Of a stretch of DNA of 64,000 nucleotides, positions 35,711-47,266 are shown piece after piece. The notes beneath the pieces were generated by a model. The model was not told where the DNA came from, ran no database searches, and saw only the letters and a program-made list of their open reading frames with translations. How positions within the stretch are numbered: the first letter of the stretch is position 1; each line of letters opens with the position of its first letter. The position numbers and the translations under genes were made by a program. The stretch comes from Mercenaria mercenaria (Eukaryota; Mollusca; Bivalvia; Venerida; Veneridae). The DNA is taken from NCBI RefSeq assembly GCF_021730395.1, contig NC_069362.1, forward strand, positions 87,374,001 to 87,438,000. The letters run 5' to 3'.

Positions 35711-38700
35711 GTAAGTTAAGGACTCAATTCCCTTTGTAAGGTTTAAAGAAATTTGCGTCTACTCTGAGGCCGGTCATATGAATTAATATTTTTCTAGAGC
35801 GAGAAAACTCAAGAAAGGGAACGTGGGACATTCCACGTGAAAATCTTATTTTAGCCCCAGCCTTTATATCCTTATGTCACGTAGCTTATTTCTTATCGCG
35901 GTGAAAAAAGGTACACATCTTACGTCATATATAATCAATGTTTCTTGAAAATGCGTGTCGTCAAATTTAGCTTTTAATTGAAAATAAAATTTGTCATTTC
36001 AGCACAATCTATGGAATCTTTAAGATGTCTAGTTACCTTTGACGGTAGACTATACACTATATAAGTGCTAAATAACAGAGAGGTCGCGACATAGAAACGT
36101 GTAAAAATAATGTAATAATAAGCAGCCGATACTCTTTCGTAAATAAATGTCTATTCTTGCATAAACACTACTTTTTTCCACTGGACCCGCCCGTGTATTA
36201 ACGGGAGAAAAATCGCGTATAAAAAGGCGATTCACGTGTTGTTAATACACGATTTTTATTTTTGAAATGCTTTTCCAGGGCCGGACATTTATCCATAAGG
36301 TATATGTGTCTTGTTTCTTCCATAATAACCTCTTTCTGTAGCATAAAAGATACAATCTAATCCATAGTATGTTTTGCTGTATCATTTACCAACACAAAAC
36401 GCACTGCCTCAAAGCACTGGCGCCAGATCAGAAAGAAAATGCCTCTGTACATGTTATACCTTACCCCTAGGTATTCTATAAGAACCATGGTCGTGAACGG
36501 GAAAATATACTAACCCATTTCAAGAACGTATTTCATACCTAAAACACGCAGTTCAGTAAATGTGTACTACTGATATTAAACAAGTGGTAATTATCTTCCG
36601 TTGAGTACCGGTCATATTTCTTCAATACTTCTTATCTTAGAAAAACAACGTGTAGTTTACAGATTTTTCAGTGGTACACAAAAAACTTGATTGAACTTCC
36701 CTGATGAAGTTCCGGTCTAGATTACAGACACGCTGTGATTGGATGATGTAAAAATGTTGTCAGTCGTCATTTTACTACACGTGTACGCTAAAATGTTTAT
36801 ATGCAGCATAAATGTGCAAAATGAATTAAATAAATAGAATAGATTTATACCAATGTATGATTTCAAATTCAAAATCATATACAAGATGAATTTCATTCAT
36901 CATTTCGAGTCTTATCGTAAAACTGTGAATATACTATGCCCCAACGATAACTTGATATTTACAAACATGACTATAAATAGATTAAAATGGAACATAGGGA
37001 ATTCAACATTTTACTAACATGTTACAATCTAAATATTTCGAGGTTTTGTACCAGTTAAGAATTAGCTCAGTGGTAAAGCATACAGTCCATATTCAACAGA
37101 TGTTTTGCCGTGTGGGTTCGAAACTCAGCATCAACGTTTATTTTTTTTTTCACTTTTGAATAAAAATTAAGATTCCTTCATGAGCTCTGTGACAACACGA
37201 TAGAGGTATCTAAAGGCGAGATGGCAAATCGGAAGGTGTATTACATAACAAAGATGATATTATTAAATGCACTAAGCCATGCAAATAATGAACATACTAG
37301 TGTCTTATATAAAGACATATATACAAATACAAGTATGCCCACGGGCAGAATGTCGAGCCCACCAGCACCTTTGACCTCTAAGTGTGACCTTGACCTTGGG
37401 ACCTGCTTCTTACGCATGACACTCCGTCTTATAATGGTGAACATTGACGTTACTTGTCAAGTAATGTGCAAGCATTATGAATGGTTATTTCATCCGTTAT
37501 CATGAATTAGACTCGTCCTCGCGTTTCGGCGGGAACCACGTTATCGTTGGGGATTAGTATTGCATTCTGTTGTTTTTGTTTACATTTCGTTTATCATGTG
37601 CACACTGTCGTGACCTCTAGGCCGGATGTTCATTAGGGGACTTCACGCAAGTTTTTTTCTGTAACGTTGACTAAAGCATAAAATATATGGAGTATCTCTG
37701 CAATATGGAATATTGAGACACTGTGACTGGTGCACGATGGAAGATAAATTATCGCTTGTTTAATATCAATAGTACACATTTACTGAACTGTGTATTTTAG
37801 GTACGAAATACGCGATTGAATTGGGTTAGTATATTTTCCCGTTCATGACCATGGTTCTTATAGAATACCTAGGGGTAGGGTATAACATGTACAGAGGCAT
37901 TTTTCTTTCTGATCTGGCGCCAGTGCCCCAAACAATGTACTTACTCGCTCCTTCCTCTGTATATCCACAGACGCTTGGGGTTAGGTGAGTGATGGTATGA
38001 TAATTTATTAAAAAAAACTATGGAAAAGCAAGAGATTTTTGCAGGCCAGAGCAGCTCACCTAACCCAAGCGTCTGTGTGTATATCCCTTTTTTTTTTTTG
38101 GAATTCAGCATTGGTTCAGTTTTTGTCGGTAACCGTGAATGTACTGACTTGCGTGCAACTTGTGCGATAATCATGTTGGTGATGCCGGTATGCTTTTATC
38201 TAATTTCTAGCATAATTCGTATAAATCTTGGATGTTATTCACTATGTTTGTAGGGAGCAGAAGCCCTTGGAATATGTTTGTGATCTCGACCAAATATACC
38301 CGCGGGTTTCTGCAGACGTTAATATACAAAAAACAACAACAAAAAAAACGTGTATTATCCTTGCATTGCTACATTGTTCAGTTAGGTTAACTGCCAACTG
38401 TTACACAACTGAAATATTGCTGAGAACCTGCGTTACACCCAAAACAAACAAACAAATGAGCCACACCATGAGAAAATCAACATAGTGGGTTTGCGACCAG
38501 CATGGATCCAGACCAGCCTGCGCATCCGCGCAGTCTGGTCAGGATCCATGCTGTTCGCTAACGGTTTCTCTAATTACAGTAGGCTTTAAAAGCGAACAGC
38601 ATGGATCCTGACCAGACTGCGCGGATGCGCAGGCTGGTCTGGATCCATGCTGGTCGCAAACCCATTATGTTGGTTTTCTCATGGCACCGCTCAAATCTAT

Positions 38701-40752
38701 GTTGTCGGACGATTTTAGCTAGCCAACGTTCGATGCTTGTCAAATGCATCCAGGGACTTCTCATGATTACTTCCGCCGAGTGGATAACGAACTGAATGCG
38801 ACTGATTTTGTATATCAGCGGACAATTCCTCGGTGTGAAATTTCAAAATAACACAATATTTTGACCAAAAATGGCATTTTTTTGTAAGAGAACAAAAAAA
38901 ATAAAAAACCCCATTTAATTATTGTTTTAAACCATGCGTCGTTTTTGCAAATGTTTCTTTTACTTTACCGTTATGATTATTGTTGTCCAGTAGACTAGCA
39001 ATAAAATTTATCACGTATACAGGTTGCAGTGGTTATATATCTATTTGAGAATATATCAGTATGTAAAATACTTCTTTTTCTCTCAGAAACGCAATGTGAG
39101 TATCAGAATGCCCAGTGTAAGGCAGCAAAGAGTGGAGATGTACTCGGTATAACAAGTTACGGGGCTTGTGTGACCTTAGACTCAACTTGTGACGTTGCTC
39201 TTCAGACGAGATGTTTTCCGCATCGTATATTGATGAACACCGGAAGTGGCGATGGGTTTGAACCTATCTGTGGTTCAAATAATGTAACTTATGGTCAGTT
39301 TAGTTTAGCTATTGTTATTTTTTAGAACGTGACCATTGCATATTAGTATCAGTAGTCCTTACACACAAGTAGAACAACATTTCATCAACACTTGCAATAC
39401 AGCGGGGATAGCTTCTCTTCTGAGATGGTGTTTTAAAGTATATTACATGTATATAAATAACACATGACAGTGAGGGTGTTATTGATATTGTCAATCCGAA
39501 AAATGTATTAACACCCGAGCCGATAGGCAGCTTTTTAAATGAGCATTACAGTATTTAGCGTTAAAAGTGTTTTAATCATCACTTTTTACTCTGTACTAGT
39601 GTTACTTGTTCAATTTACGGACAAGTGCCAAAAAAAGAAAATATGTTGTTTTTATAGCATTATATATAATATTATGTAAAAATAATGGTGTAGAACCAAT
39701 TTACCTTGTAGGTAGTGTATGTGAGTTCCGTACAGCCCAGTGCCACAATGAACAGATGCCAACACTCTACGAACCACTGACTCTGCTCCACACTGGCGAG
39801 TGCCAGCTTGATACAGCAAACCTTTTAATGGTTAGAAATATATATAATAAAAAGTGCAGCAGACAATATCATTAGATAAACATTAATACCAACACGTAAA
39901 TCTCATTTGAAACCGACTGTTATTAAACTATGGACAACCATCATGAGTTCTGGTTGCCGTTTAAACGTACATCCCCTAATTGCTTGATGTTCTTTGAAAT
40001 ACATGGTCGAAAGTCTTTAACCTATGTTTGACATTATGGTTTTACATTACATCCGTTATTAATTTTATGTTATTCCTTTTTCAGGTGAATTGCTCACATT
40101 ATACGATGTCGAACTCAGGACTCGCTATAGAGGGAGGTGCACATGTTTACCCCCACGGAACAGCTTGTCCTAAGAATTATCACCCGATTTGCACACTAGA
40201 TGGCAGAACCTACTCAAATGAATGCATGTACTGCAACTTTCTGATAGCCACTCATAGCCTACGTATGTACCCGTTAATAGTTATAGCGACTTTATTCATA
40301 TCCGCAAGTTTTAATATCGTATATTTTCATATAGTTTTGTTTCTATTTAAGAAGTTAATCGATATTTTTCAATGATTTATATTTGATGGAATGTGGATGC
40401 TGAAAATCATGTAATAACTTATTTCATAGCCAAAAATATATTAACAAAACTACGATTTTTCTCTTGCATTACAATTGTACTCTCTCTCTCTCCTGTCATC
40501 TTCTTTGTTAAGTGGATCTAGTGTTGCACACTTTAAATTTTAAAAATCTGATTTGCTCTCTGCTGGCACGATAGATTGATCAAAATTTGTTAGGTCAAAC
40601 ATATGTAAAGTTTGCATTAAGAAAATAAAAAGAACTTATCATAAGGAGAACGATCTGCATTTAAAACTATTGTTTTCTTTTTAGCCAAGAACAGTTTCGT
40701 AACATATGCTCGCCACGATGGCCGTTGCACGAGCGCTGAAATATTTGGTTAA
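35546..40752 (+). CDS. Kazal gene A: secreted three-domain Kazal-type serine protease inhibitor (exons 2-6)
   Basis: Five coding exons join in frame: 35546-35710, 39087-39293, 39712-39830, 40085-40262, 40685-40752. All have GT-AG borders. The product has a hydrophobic segment ILLCLGTVRGN (end of a signal peptide) and three Kazal domains. Cys spacings: domain 1, 3-10-10-6-16; domain 2, 7-18-10-6-19; domain 3, 24-7-10-2-23. Domain 3 is the most classical (CPKNYHPIC…DGRTYSNEC) and puts Lys at the P1 site, suggesting a trypsin- or subtilisin-like target; domains 1 and 2 have the C-x6-C form seen in agrin/follistatin-type Kazals. The first exon, with the ATG and one base of the split codon, lies further upstream and was not located. 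A paralogue with the same exon plan lies 7.6 kb downstream. Confidence 0.87.
36395..37935. mobile_element. Foldback element in the large intron of Kazal gene A
   Basis: The left arm (about 36395-36650) and the right arm (about 37690-37935) are inverted copies. Shared pieces are ACTGGCGCCAGATCAGAAAG, TGCCTCTGTACATGTTATAC, CCTAGGTATTCTATAAGAAC, GTGAACGGGAAAATATACTAA and GTGTACTA-TGATATTAAACAAG. The outer palindromic TGGCGCCA marks each end. The ~1-kb interior includes the tRNA-like sequence at 37055. No coding capacity recognised. Confidence 0.78.
37055..37140 (+). mobile_element. tRNA-like sequence / SINE head followed by T run
   Basis: TTAGCTCAGTGGTAAAGC (A box) and GGGTTCGAAACTC (B box) are spaced as in a tRNA, and a T-rich run follows. 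The 5' and 3' acceptor arms do not pair, so this is a SINE head or tRNA pseudogene rather than a working tRNA gene. Confidence 0.5.
37958..38083. repeat. ~28-bp inverted repeat CAGACGCTTGGG / CCCAAGCGTCTG
   Basis: CAGACGCTTGGGGTTAGGTG at 37969 and CACCTAACCCAAGCGTCTG at about 38057 face each other around a ~65-bp loop, just outside the foldback's right end. Confidence 0.75.
38466..38684. mobile_element. 219-bp MITE, almost completely palindromic
   Basis: The ends CCATGAGAAAATCAACATAG and its near-perfect inverse (ATGTTGGTTTTCTCATGG) continue as TTTGCGACCAGCATGGATCC, so each arm is about 100 bp. Within each arm GGATCC and CCTGCGCATCCGCGCAG add further self-complementarity. It sits in the intron between exons 2 and 3 of Kazal gene A. 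Decayed relatives are at 3594-3712 and 40930-40990. Confidence 0.85.
39087..39293 (+). CDS. Kazal gene A exon 3: end of Kazal 1, start of Kazal 2
   Basis: Acceptor TTTTTCTCTCAG, donor GTCAGT. The split codon gives Lys, so the join reads KLYKTQCEYQNAQC. It ends FEPICGSNNVTY with a potential N-glycosylation site (NVT). Phase 1 at both ends. Confidence 0.87.
39712..39830 (+). CDS. Kazal gene A exon 4: end of Kazal 2
   Basis: The acceptor ends TTGTAG; the donor GTTAGA is weak and was chosen by homology with gene B. It encodes SVCEFRTAQCHNEQ…LLHTGEC and a short linker. Entry phase 1, exit phase 0. Confidence 0.82.
40085..40262 (+). CDS. Kazal gene A exon 5: core of Kazal 3
   Basis: Acceptor TTCCTTTTTCAG, donor GTATGT. 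It encodes VNCSHYTMSN, an extended loop, then CPKNYHPICTLDGRTYSNEC and MYC. Entry phase 0, exit phase 1. Confidence 0.87.
40685..40752 (+). CDS. Kazal gene A exon 6: last Cys and stop
   Basis: Acceptor TTGTTTTCTTTTTAG. The 68 bases encode PKNSFVTYARHDGRC, then TSAEIFG and TAA. The final Cys completes Kazal 3. The length is identical to gene B exon 6, which confirms an exon too short to find alone. Confidence 0.83.
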
Positions 40753-40807
40753 TACAACTGCGATACAACCCAGAAGTTCTACAGTTTCTATATTTTCTTG
40801 TTACTGT

Positions 40808-40813
40808 AATAAA
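40808..40813 (+). promoter_or_regulatory. Polyadenylation signal of Kazal gene A
   Basis: AATAAA lies 55 bases after the stop codon, in TTACTGTAATAAAAGTTT. Confidence 0.6.
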
Positions 40814-40929
40814 AGTTTTATGGAGATCACACATTTTACAGAAATAAAACTCACATGTCATTAATATTTCTTGTTCTGCTTGTTTAATAATTACATCCAA
40901 ATGAAATACTTGTTCAACCAGTTCGATTA

Positions 40930-40990
40930 CGATAACATGGATTGCGGGCTGATCTTGATCTGCACTGGTCGAAAAGGCAAAATCACTTTT
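40930..40990. mobile_element. Scrap of the CTGCACTGGTCG MITE
   Basis: GCGGGCTGATCTTGATCTGC followed by ACTGGTCGAAAAGGCAAAATC is a half-element related to 3594-3712. Confidence 0.5.
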
Positions 40991-41032
40991 ATTATTATTT
41001 CTTGAAGTCGGTATGCAAGAAAAAGATTCTGT

Positions 41033-41122
41033 CACTGGTTATAGGTGCAGAGGGAGCCTCGTTACCGCCTAAACAGTTACCTTCGAGGCCGGATATTCCC
41101 ATCTGCACCTACAACCAGTGAA
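41033..41122. repeat. Small foldback, TCACTGGTTATAGGTGCAGA ends
   Basis: TCACTGGTTATAGGTGCAGA and CTGCACCTACAACCAGTGA form 20-bp arms around a ~50-bp centre. Confidence 0.75.
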
Positions 41123-41199
41123 ATAATCTTATACGCACATACTAGCATAAAATCATTTGCGCAGGTATGAATTAGCGTCACGCATGTCTCAAAAAGTAT

Positions 41200-41520
41200 T
41201 TGTAGATTCATCAAACCTTGTAGGATAGTTATTTCAGCATGTGAAGTTGTGAACCTGATGTTTAAAATTGGGATTTCACACAGCCAGTCCAGAGCTATGA
41301 CCATTGACTTAGTCAAAAATATGCATAAAAAGTCCTAAAATTTGTGTTGATTGTATTTCCAAAACTAGGACCTTGGAAAAGGAAACATTACAGGAATATT
41401 AAGCACGCGAAGTTGTGCACCTTAGATTTTGTTATAGATTTCACTCAGTCAGACCAGAGCTATGAGCCTTGACTTAGTAAAACATATGCATATAAAGGGC
41501 ATACAAACTTTTATCATACC
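41200..41520. repeat. Two degenerate ~190-bp tandem units
   Basis: CAGAGCTATGA-C-TTGACTTAG followed by ATATGCAT-AAA recurs with period ~190. The same family reappears at 43415-43910 on the far side of the hairpin-ended element, so one array was probably split by that insertion. Confidence 0.6.
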
Positions 41521-42004
41521 TCACATAAATGCCCAACGCAAATTTCTCATGAGACGATAGAATTTCAAACGATGCGCTTATATACACTTTACAAATACTT
41601 TTTGAAAAGAACATGCCACGCAAACTTGTAGGTAGTAAGTATTTTGCTTATACCGTGTTCAGACTGTACAACCGTATTATTCTAGTGCCGGCTCTAATTG
41701 GTGGTTAAGATAAAAAAGCCATTAAAATATAATCTAGTTTGCATTCACACTACTCAGTGGAATAAACATGCAGGGGTCATCAATATTCATAATCACTGCT
41801 GCTTTATCGTGCAGATATACGAAGGAGAACCATGCGATATTCTACCGCCAAAATGTCAGATTTGATGGGAAATGCATAAATAGATTTAAAAACCGCAATG
41901 TTTCACATGTATAGTGAAAAAAAGATGTAGATTAAATTTAAATGTAACATTAAAACTACTTCTGGACGTAGTTTTTAGGTTGTTTTAATGTTACATTAAT
42001 TTTT

Positions 42005-42893
42005 AAACCATCTGAGCACGAAGTGCTCAAAGGTCTTGTCAATATTTTACCTTGTGAACACTCTAGAGGCCACATCATCTAGTGTATCTTCATGAAACGT
42101 GGTCAGAATATTTGTCTTGGTGATCTCTAGGCCAAGTTTGAATCTGGGTCATCTTGTATCAAAAACTAGGTCACCTGGTAAAATCAAATGAAAACCTTGT
42201 GAACATGCTAAGAGCCACATTTTAAGTCCAATGTTATTGGAACTTGTAAGAATATATGTCTTGATGATATCTCGGTCGATTCTGGGGTCAAAAACTAGGT
42301 CGCCAGGTAAAATCAAAGGAAAACCTTGTGAACACTAGAGGTAACATTTAATGTCCAGTCGTTACAAACTTGGTCATGATGTTTGCCTTGATGATTTCTT
42401 GGATGAGTTCGAAACTCGGTTATCTAGGATAAAAACTAGGTAACCCGGTCAAATCAAAGAAAAATGTTTTGTATGTAATAGGGGCTGCATTTTTCACTGA
42501 ATCTATATGAAATTCGAAAAGAATATTTGTCTTGATCAAATCTAGGTCAAGTTCGGATATGGATCATCGAGGGTTAAAAACTAGGTCATCCGGTCAAATA
42601 AAAAAGTGTGTTTGCAATAGGAGCTGCATTTTTTTTTCTCTGGATCCACATAAAATTTGATCAGAATGTTTGTCTTAATAAAATCTAGGCCAAGTTCGAA
42701 TATGGGTCATCTGGGGTCAAAAACTAAGTCACCCGGTTCAATCAAAGAAAACCTTTGTACACACAATAGTGCCTGCATTTTTCACAGAATATTTATGGAA
42801 TTTAATCAGAATGTTTATCTTGTAAAAATCCAGATCAAGTTCGATTATGGGTTTTCTGGGATCAAAAACTTGGCCACCGTCCGATCAAAGAAA

Positions 42894-42945
<52 letters not shown>

Positions 42946-43404
42946 TAGGGGCTGCATTTTTCAATGGATGATTGTGAAATTTAATCAGAATGATCTTCTT
43001 GATGAAGTCTAGGTCAAGTTCGAATATGGGTCATATAGGGTAAAAAACTAAGTCGCCCAGTCAAATCGAAGAAAAACCTTGTGCATGCAATAAGGGCTGG
43101 TGTTTCACTGAAATTTTATCACATGTTTTGTCTTGATGAAATCTAGGTTAAGTTCGATTGAGGAGACATTTAGAGTCAAGAACTGGTTGACCAGGTCAAA
43201 TCAAATAAAAACCTTGTGTATGCTATAGGGGCTGCATTAAACGCCGGATATTAATAAAATTTGATCAAATTGTTTGTCTTGATCAAATTTATGTAAAGTT
43301 TGAATGTAGGTCATCTGGTGTCCTTATGTATGGACAATCAGAGATTACATTTTATTCCAGATGTTCCTCAGGTGAGCGACCTAGGACCGTTTGGTCCTCT
43401 TGTT
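42005..43404 (-). mobile_element. Hairpin-ended, tandem-bodied element, family A (minus orientation)
   Basis: The left (3') end has the hairpin TGAGCACGAAGTGCTCA (42012-42028). The body has about eight ~150-bp units with AAACCTTGTG, GGGGCTGCATTTTTCA, TCTAGGTCAAGTTCGAAT and AACTAGGTCACCCGG. The right (5') end has CAGGTGAGCGA, the hairpin AGGACCGTTTGGTCCT (43383-43398) and CTCTTGTT. A (TG)n tract interrupts one unit. Non-coding. Confidence 0.8.
42896..42944. repeat. (TG)n microsatellite within the element
   Basis: About 24 TG repeats between AAAACC and ATAGGGGCTGCA. Confidence 0.9.
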
Positions 43405-43414
43405 TTTAATCCAC

Positions 43415-43910
43415 ACTTTTAAACTGTAGTCTGAGCAGGGTGATAGAGTCATAAAGCATTAAAGGACTCTTACATAGTATATGAAGTTGCGCTACTGGTG
43501 TTCTTTTGGGATTTCACTCAATCAGACGAAAGTTATGGTCCTTGACTAGGTGAAAAATACACATGAAGTTTTTTAAAAGCTTGTGTTGCATATATCTTAA
43601 AACAGAGTCATGAAATCATGTAGGAATATCTTTGTGCACCTGAGTATTTATCTCTGCATGACCAGAGTTTTGTCCCTTAACATAATCAAAAATATGCATT
43701 AATGGCATACAAGTTTGTTTCCCATGTAACTAAACATGTGCTCGACTTGGAGTCATAAATATTAGAGGATTGATTGTTTTATACATTGAAAAGTTGTGCA
43801 CTTTTTGGGATTTCACTCTGCCAGACAAGACTTGAAGTGCATAAAAGTTGTGCTGCATATATCTTAAGAAATATTTCACCTAGAGTTATGAAACCTTATG
43901 CAGTGGCAGG
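43415..43910. repeat. Right half of the split ~190-bp tandem array
   Basis: GGGATTTCACTC, CAGAC-A-AGTTATG and AAATATGCATTAATGGCATA recur two or three times and match 41200-41520. Confidence 0.55.
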
Positions 43911-43919
43911 AAGTTTGGA

Positions 43920-44600
43920 CACATTACGATGTTGAAAAATCAAATTGGTGAAAATGCGATACCACAATGATGAAAACACGATGTTGAAAAGTTGAAACAA
44001 CGGAACAATGATGGTGAAAAACAAAAAAGTAGTTGGTACCATCGTGGTTCCGTTGTTTCGACTTTTCAACATAGTGGTTTCGTTGTTCGACTATTTCCAT
44101 TGCAGTTTTGACTTTTCTCCATCGTAGTTTCGAGGCTTTTCAGCATCGTAGTTTCGAGGTTTCAACATCTTTGTATCGCCTTCCTGTCACCCATGCGCAC
44201 AAGTCTGTTTGCCTTTACACAAGCTGAAGCGTATCCATATCGTTTGAAGACTCCATTGTTATTAATCCTTTGCGCATGGGCATCTGAAATGCAAAATTAA
44301 AGTAGTGATAAGTCAAAATTATGACGACAAAAATCGAAACTACGATAGTGAAAACTCGGAACAACGAAACCATGGTGCTGAAAAGTCAAAACAACAAAAC
44401 AACGATGGTGAAAAGTCGAATGTACTTTGACGAAAGAACGAAATAATTACGACTTTTCGCCATCGTGGTTTCGTTGTATCAAATTTTCACCATCATAGTT
44501 TCTTGTTTTTATTATCGTTGTTTCGGCTTTCCACGATCTTAGTTACGGTTTTTCAGTTTCAACATCGTAGTATCTTTCTTCCGTTGTTTTTAAGCTCAAA
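43920..44600. repeat. Lattice of inverted short repeats, ACGATGGTGAAAAGTCG type
   Basis: Left parts read ACGATGTTGAAAAGTTGAAA and CAACGATGGTGAAAAGTCGA; right parts are their inverses (TCGACTTTTCAACATAGTGG, TTTCGTTGTATCAAATTTTC). Two such facing blocks occur, at about 43930-44170 and 44325-44600. The words recombine GATGGTGAAAA, TCGAAAC and AACGAAAC about every 20-24 bases. Related lattices are at 46225-46370, 47070-47250, 47740-47990 and 49215-49400. Confidence 0.65.
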
Positions 44601-45607
44601 ATATATAGGCCCTAAGGAATGCCGGAGTATTTTGAAAACTGCCCTTATTTTGTTAAAAAATCTTGTTTACTTTGACTAAATGATTTGTCGTCTTATCGTA
44701 AGCAAGTACGTCGTTGAAAAGGGGACAATTTGACCCTTATTTGTTTGGTAAATATAAATGTAACTAAACATCCAGAAAAAGATAAATATGTTCCGTTCAA
44801 ATATTCTAAGTGGTTGTAGAATTTTGTAACTTTTTAATCAAATTCCTAATAAATACCTTTCTTCTTTTTATTTTTATTTTAGGATGTTTATTACATTACT
44901 TCCTGAATTAACATGTTTTAAGTATTGTCAGTATACGTATTTTAAAATCAATTTTCACTACTTATGAATTCCATCTTCACAAAACTTCTAAAAATCGAAA
45001 TGCATTTACAGTTTTCTCTTCAAGTCATGTTATAATGACTGTTTTCATTCCAAAGTCTTATTCCTACGAAACTTTCTTTTAGGGTATTCTTCACTATGAT
45101 ACTACGTTTACTGTTCAACTTCTTCACAAACGTAACATTCCAAAACTAAAAGTTTGTTAATATATATAGAGACACCGTTACATAAGTCCACGTTTGCTTG
45201 TTAAATAAAGAACCAAACAACACTTTTATAGCCATCCAAACAAATCGGCTGGCAAATAAAGCTACCTTTTACTGCTAGTGGATATGACAGTACCCTAATT
45301 AAAATTACGCATTGTTGGATTTTGGTGATATTTGTACTGAATACAGCAAAGACGTCATTCATTACAATTGTGTTTCAATCCTTTATCTAATTTAAAAAAA
45401 GAAATTGAACAAAAACAAAGATTCGATGCATATCTTTTCGTTAGTACGGAGCTATGTGAAGAGATAGAAAGAACTGTATAAGAACGAAAGCAGGCTGGAT
45501 ACATCAGTCATAAAGCTGTAATAGTAATGTTAGTGATAAATAATACTACCTTTTGTAGAAAATTTAGAAAATTAATATTAAGCATTTATCGTTTTATATT
45601 ATATAAA

Positions 45608-45761
45608 CTTCTAAAATGCGCTGATTTGATTGGTCGAAATGAACGCACGCGCGGGTCCGCAAAAAGCGATATTGACCTGCAAAAGTGATAATGACTCTTG
45701 TGATATCGCTTTTTCTTATATGTACGAAATATGGGCCAGTCAAATGAATGCATTTGAGAAG
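45608..45761. mobile_element. MITE, ~154 bp
   Basis: CTTCTAAAATGCGCTGATTT on the left and AAATGAATGCATTTGAGAAG on the right are 28-bp imperfect TIRs. The interior has GCGATATTG…GTGATATCGC as a second inverted pair. Confidence 0.6.
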
Positions 45762-46621
45762 GGCATATAGAAATCAACGACTTGCTGTGTTGGAGACCAC
45801 ATGTCTAAGAAAATGGTCCTCGTACGACCGGAAAGTACGCATACACAATAATTTTTTGTGAAAGAAGGACTCAAGTCTGTGTGTCGAACGCTTGAATGTT
45901 TACATGCATTCATACATTGAAGAGCATTTGTAAGTACATAGATCCGATCAATTGACTTGTATAACTCGCGCTGAAACAATACGGCCACAAGACATAGAAA
46001 TGATGGAAAAATCACACTGTTATAGAATTTCTTTTTCTCAACTAGTCATTATCTATTTATATAAAATTGTGTTACCTTTAAACTTATTTGAAACTCTTTT
46101 TAGATTTTTGCTGCCATCTTTGACACGAATTAGCAAGCCAAGATAACACGATATTTAAGTACTATGACCTTTGAAATTACGGAATTCCGTTAGGGCCATC
46201 GCCTTTGAATGTGTTGATTTGAAACGCAATACTCGATAGTATGATGATGAAAACGCGAAATCACGAAACTACGATAACGAAAACGATGATGATAACGCGA
46301 TACTACGATAACGAAAATGCGATAATACGATAGTACAATGATGCTTATGCGATATACTAGCGCATTTTAATCATCGTAACATCGTGTGTATTTGTGAAAA
46401 TAATAGGCTGATATGGTAATTTGTTAACTTTTGAAGTATAAATACTAACATTATATGAAAATGAAGTGTTTTTAATATTAAAAATGGTTCAGATTTGATA
46501 ATCTTGTAGCAATTATTATAGTAACATGGTTAGTAACTGAATAGATTTTGGGGTGGAAAACGTACGAAAGCTGCACAATGTTGTTTTATAAGAAACATCT
46601 AAATTTTACCAGCTCAAAGTC

Positions 46622-46996
46622 ACAAGTCAAGGTCAAGGTTCGGACCTTTGATTTTTATGTCTGCTCCATCAATGAACGTTACTGACATGTTCCCCTTCAC
46701 AAGACAAAGTGCTGAACGGGCGCTCAGGGTCAAGGCCATCATTGAAGGTCAAAGGTTTGAACCTTTGGATTTCATGGCTGCCCTATTTCTCATAAAGTAT
46801 TGGAAGGATTATCATGAAACTTGTGTGATATAATACCGTCCTGAAGGTTTTATGCAGAACCCACAAGCAAACCATGCTAGCTAAAGGTCAAGGTCACTGA
46901 AGTCAAAGGTGTGAACCTTGGATATGACCCTTTTACGACAGCTGCTTGAATGCAGGCGACACGAGTGTTCCAAGTCTTCCAGGGAACACGTCTCTA
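46622..46996 (-). mobile_element. Hairpin-ended GGTCAAGG element, CTAGAGACGTGTTCC family
   Basis: The right (5') end in element sense reads AAACTAGAGACGTGTTCC…GGAACACTCGTGTCGCC, so a 7-bp stem (46965-46971 with 46983-46989) follows AACTAGAG. The body has AAGGTCAAGG and GGTTTGAACCTTTGGATTT units. The 3' end is unclear. It is nested in the foldback element. Confidence 0.6.
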
Positions 46997-47266
46997 GTTT
47001 GTCAGATATATGGTGTTCAAGTTTATAAATAACTGGCAGACAAGTGGGCATTTACCCACAAAGTTGTCGTATGAGAATGGTGATAACGCGACAGTATGAT
47101 GCTTATAACGCGACAAAACGATGGTGATAACGCAACAGTACGATGGTGATAACGCGACAGTACGATGATGATAACGCGACAGTACGACGATGATAACGCA
47201 ATGGTACGATAATGAAATTGCAAAATCCCGATACTACGATAACGAAAACGCAACATCATGATTATA

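Noticed and set aside
37055-37140. Possible functional tRNA
   Set aside because: Acceptor arms do not pair and the anticodon arm is poor; a SINE head or pseudogene fits better.
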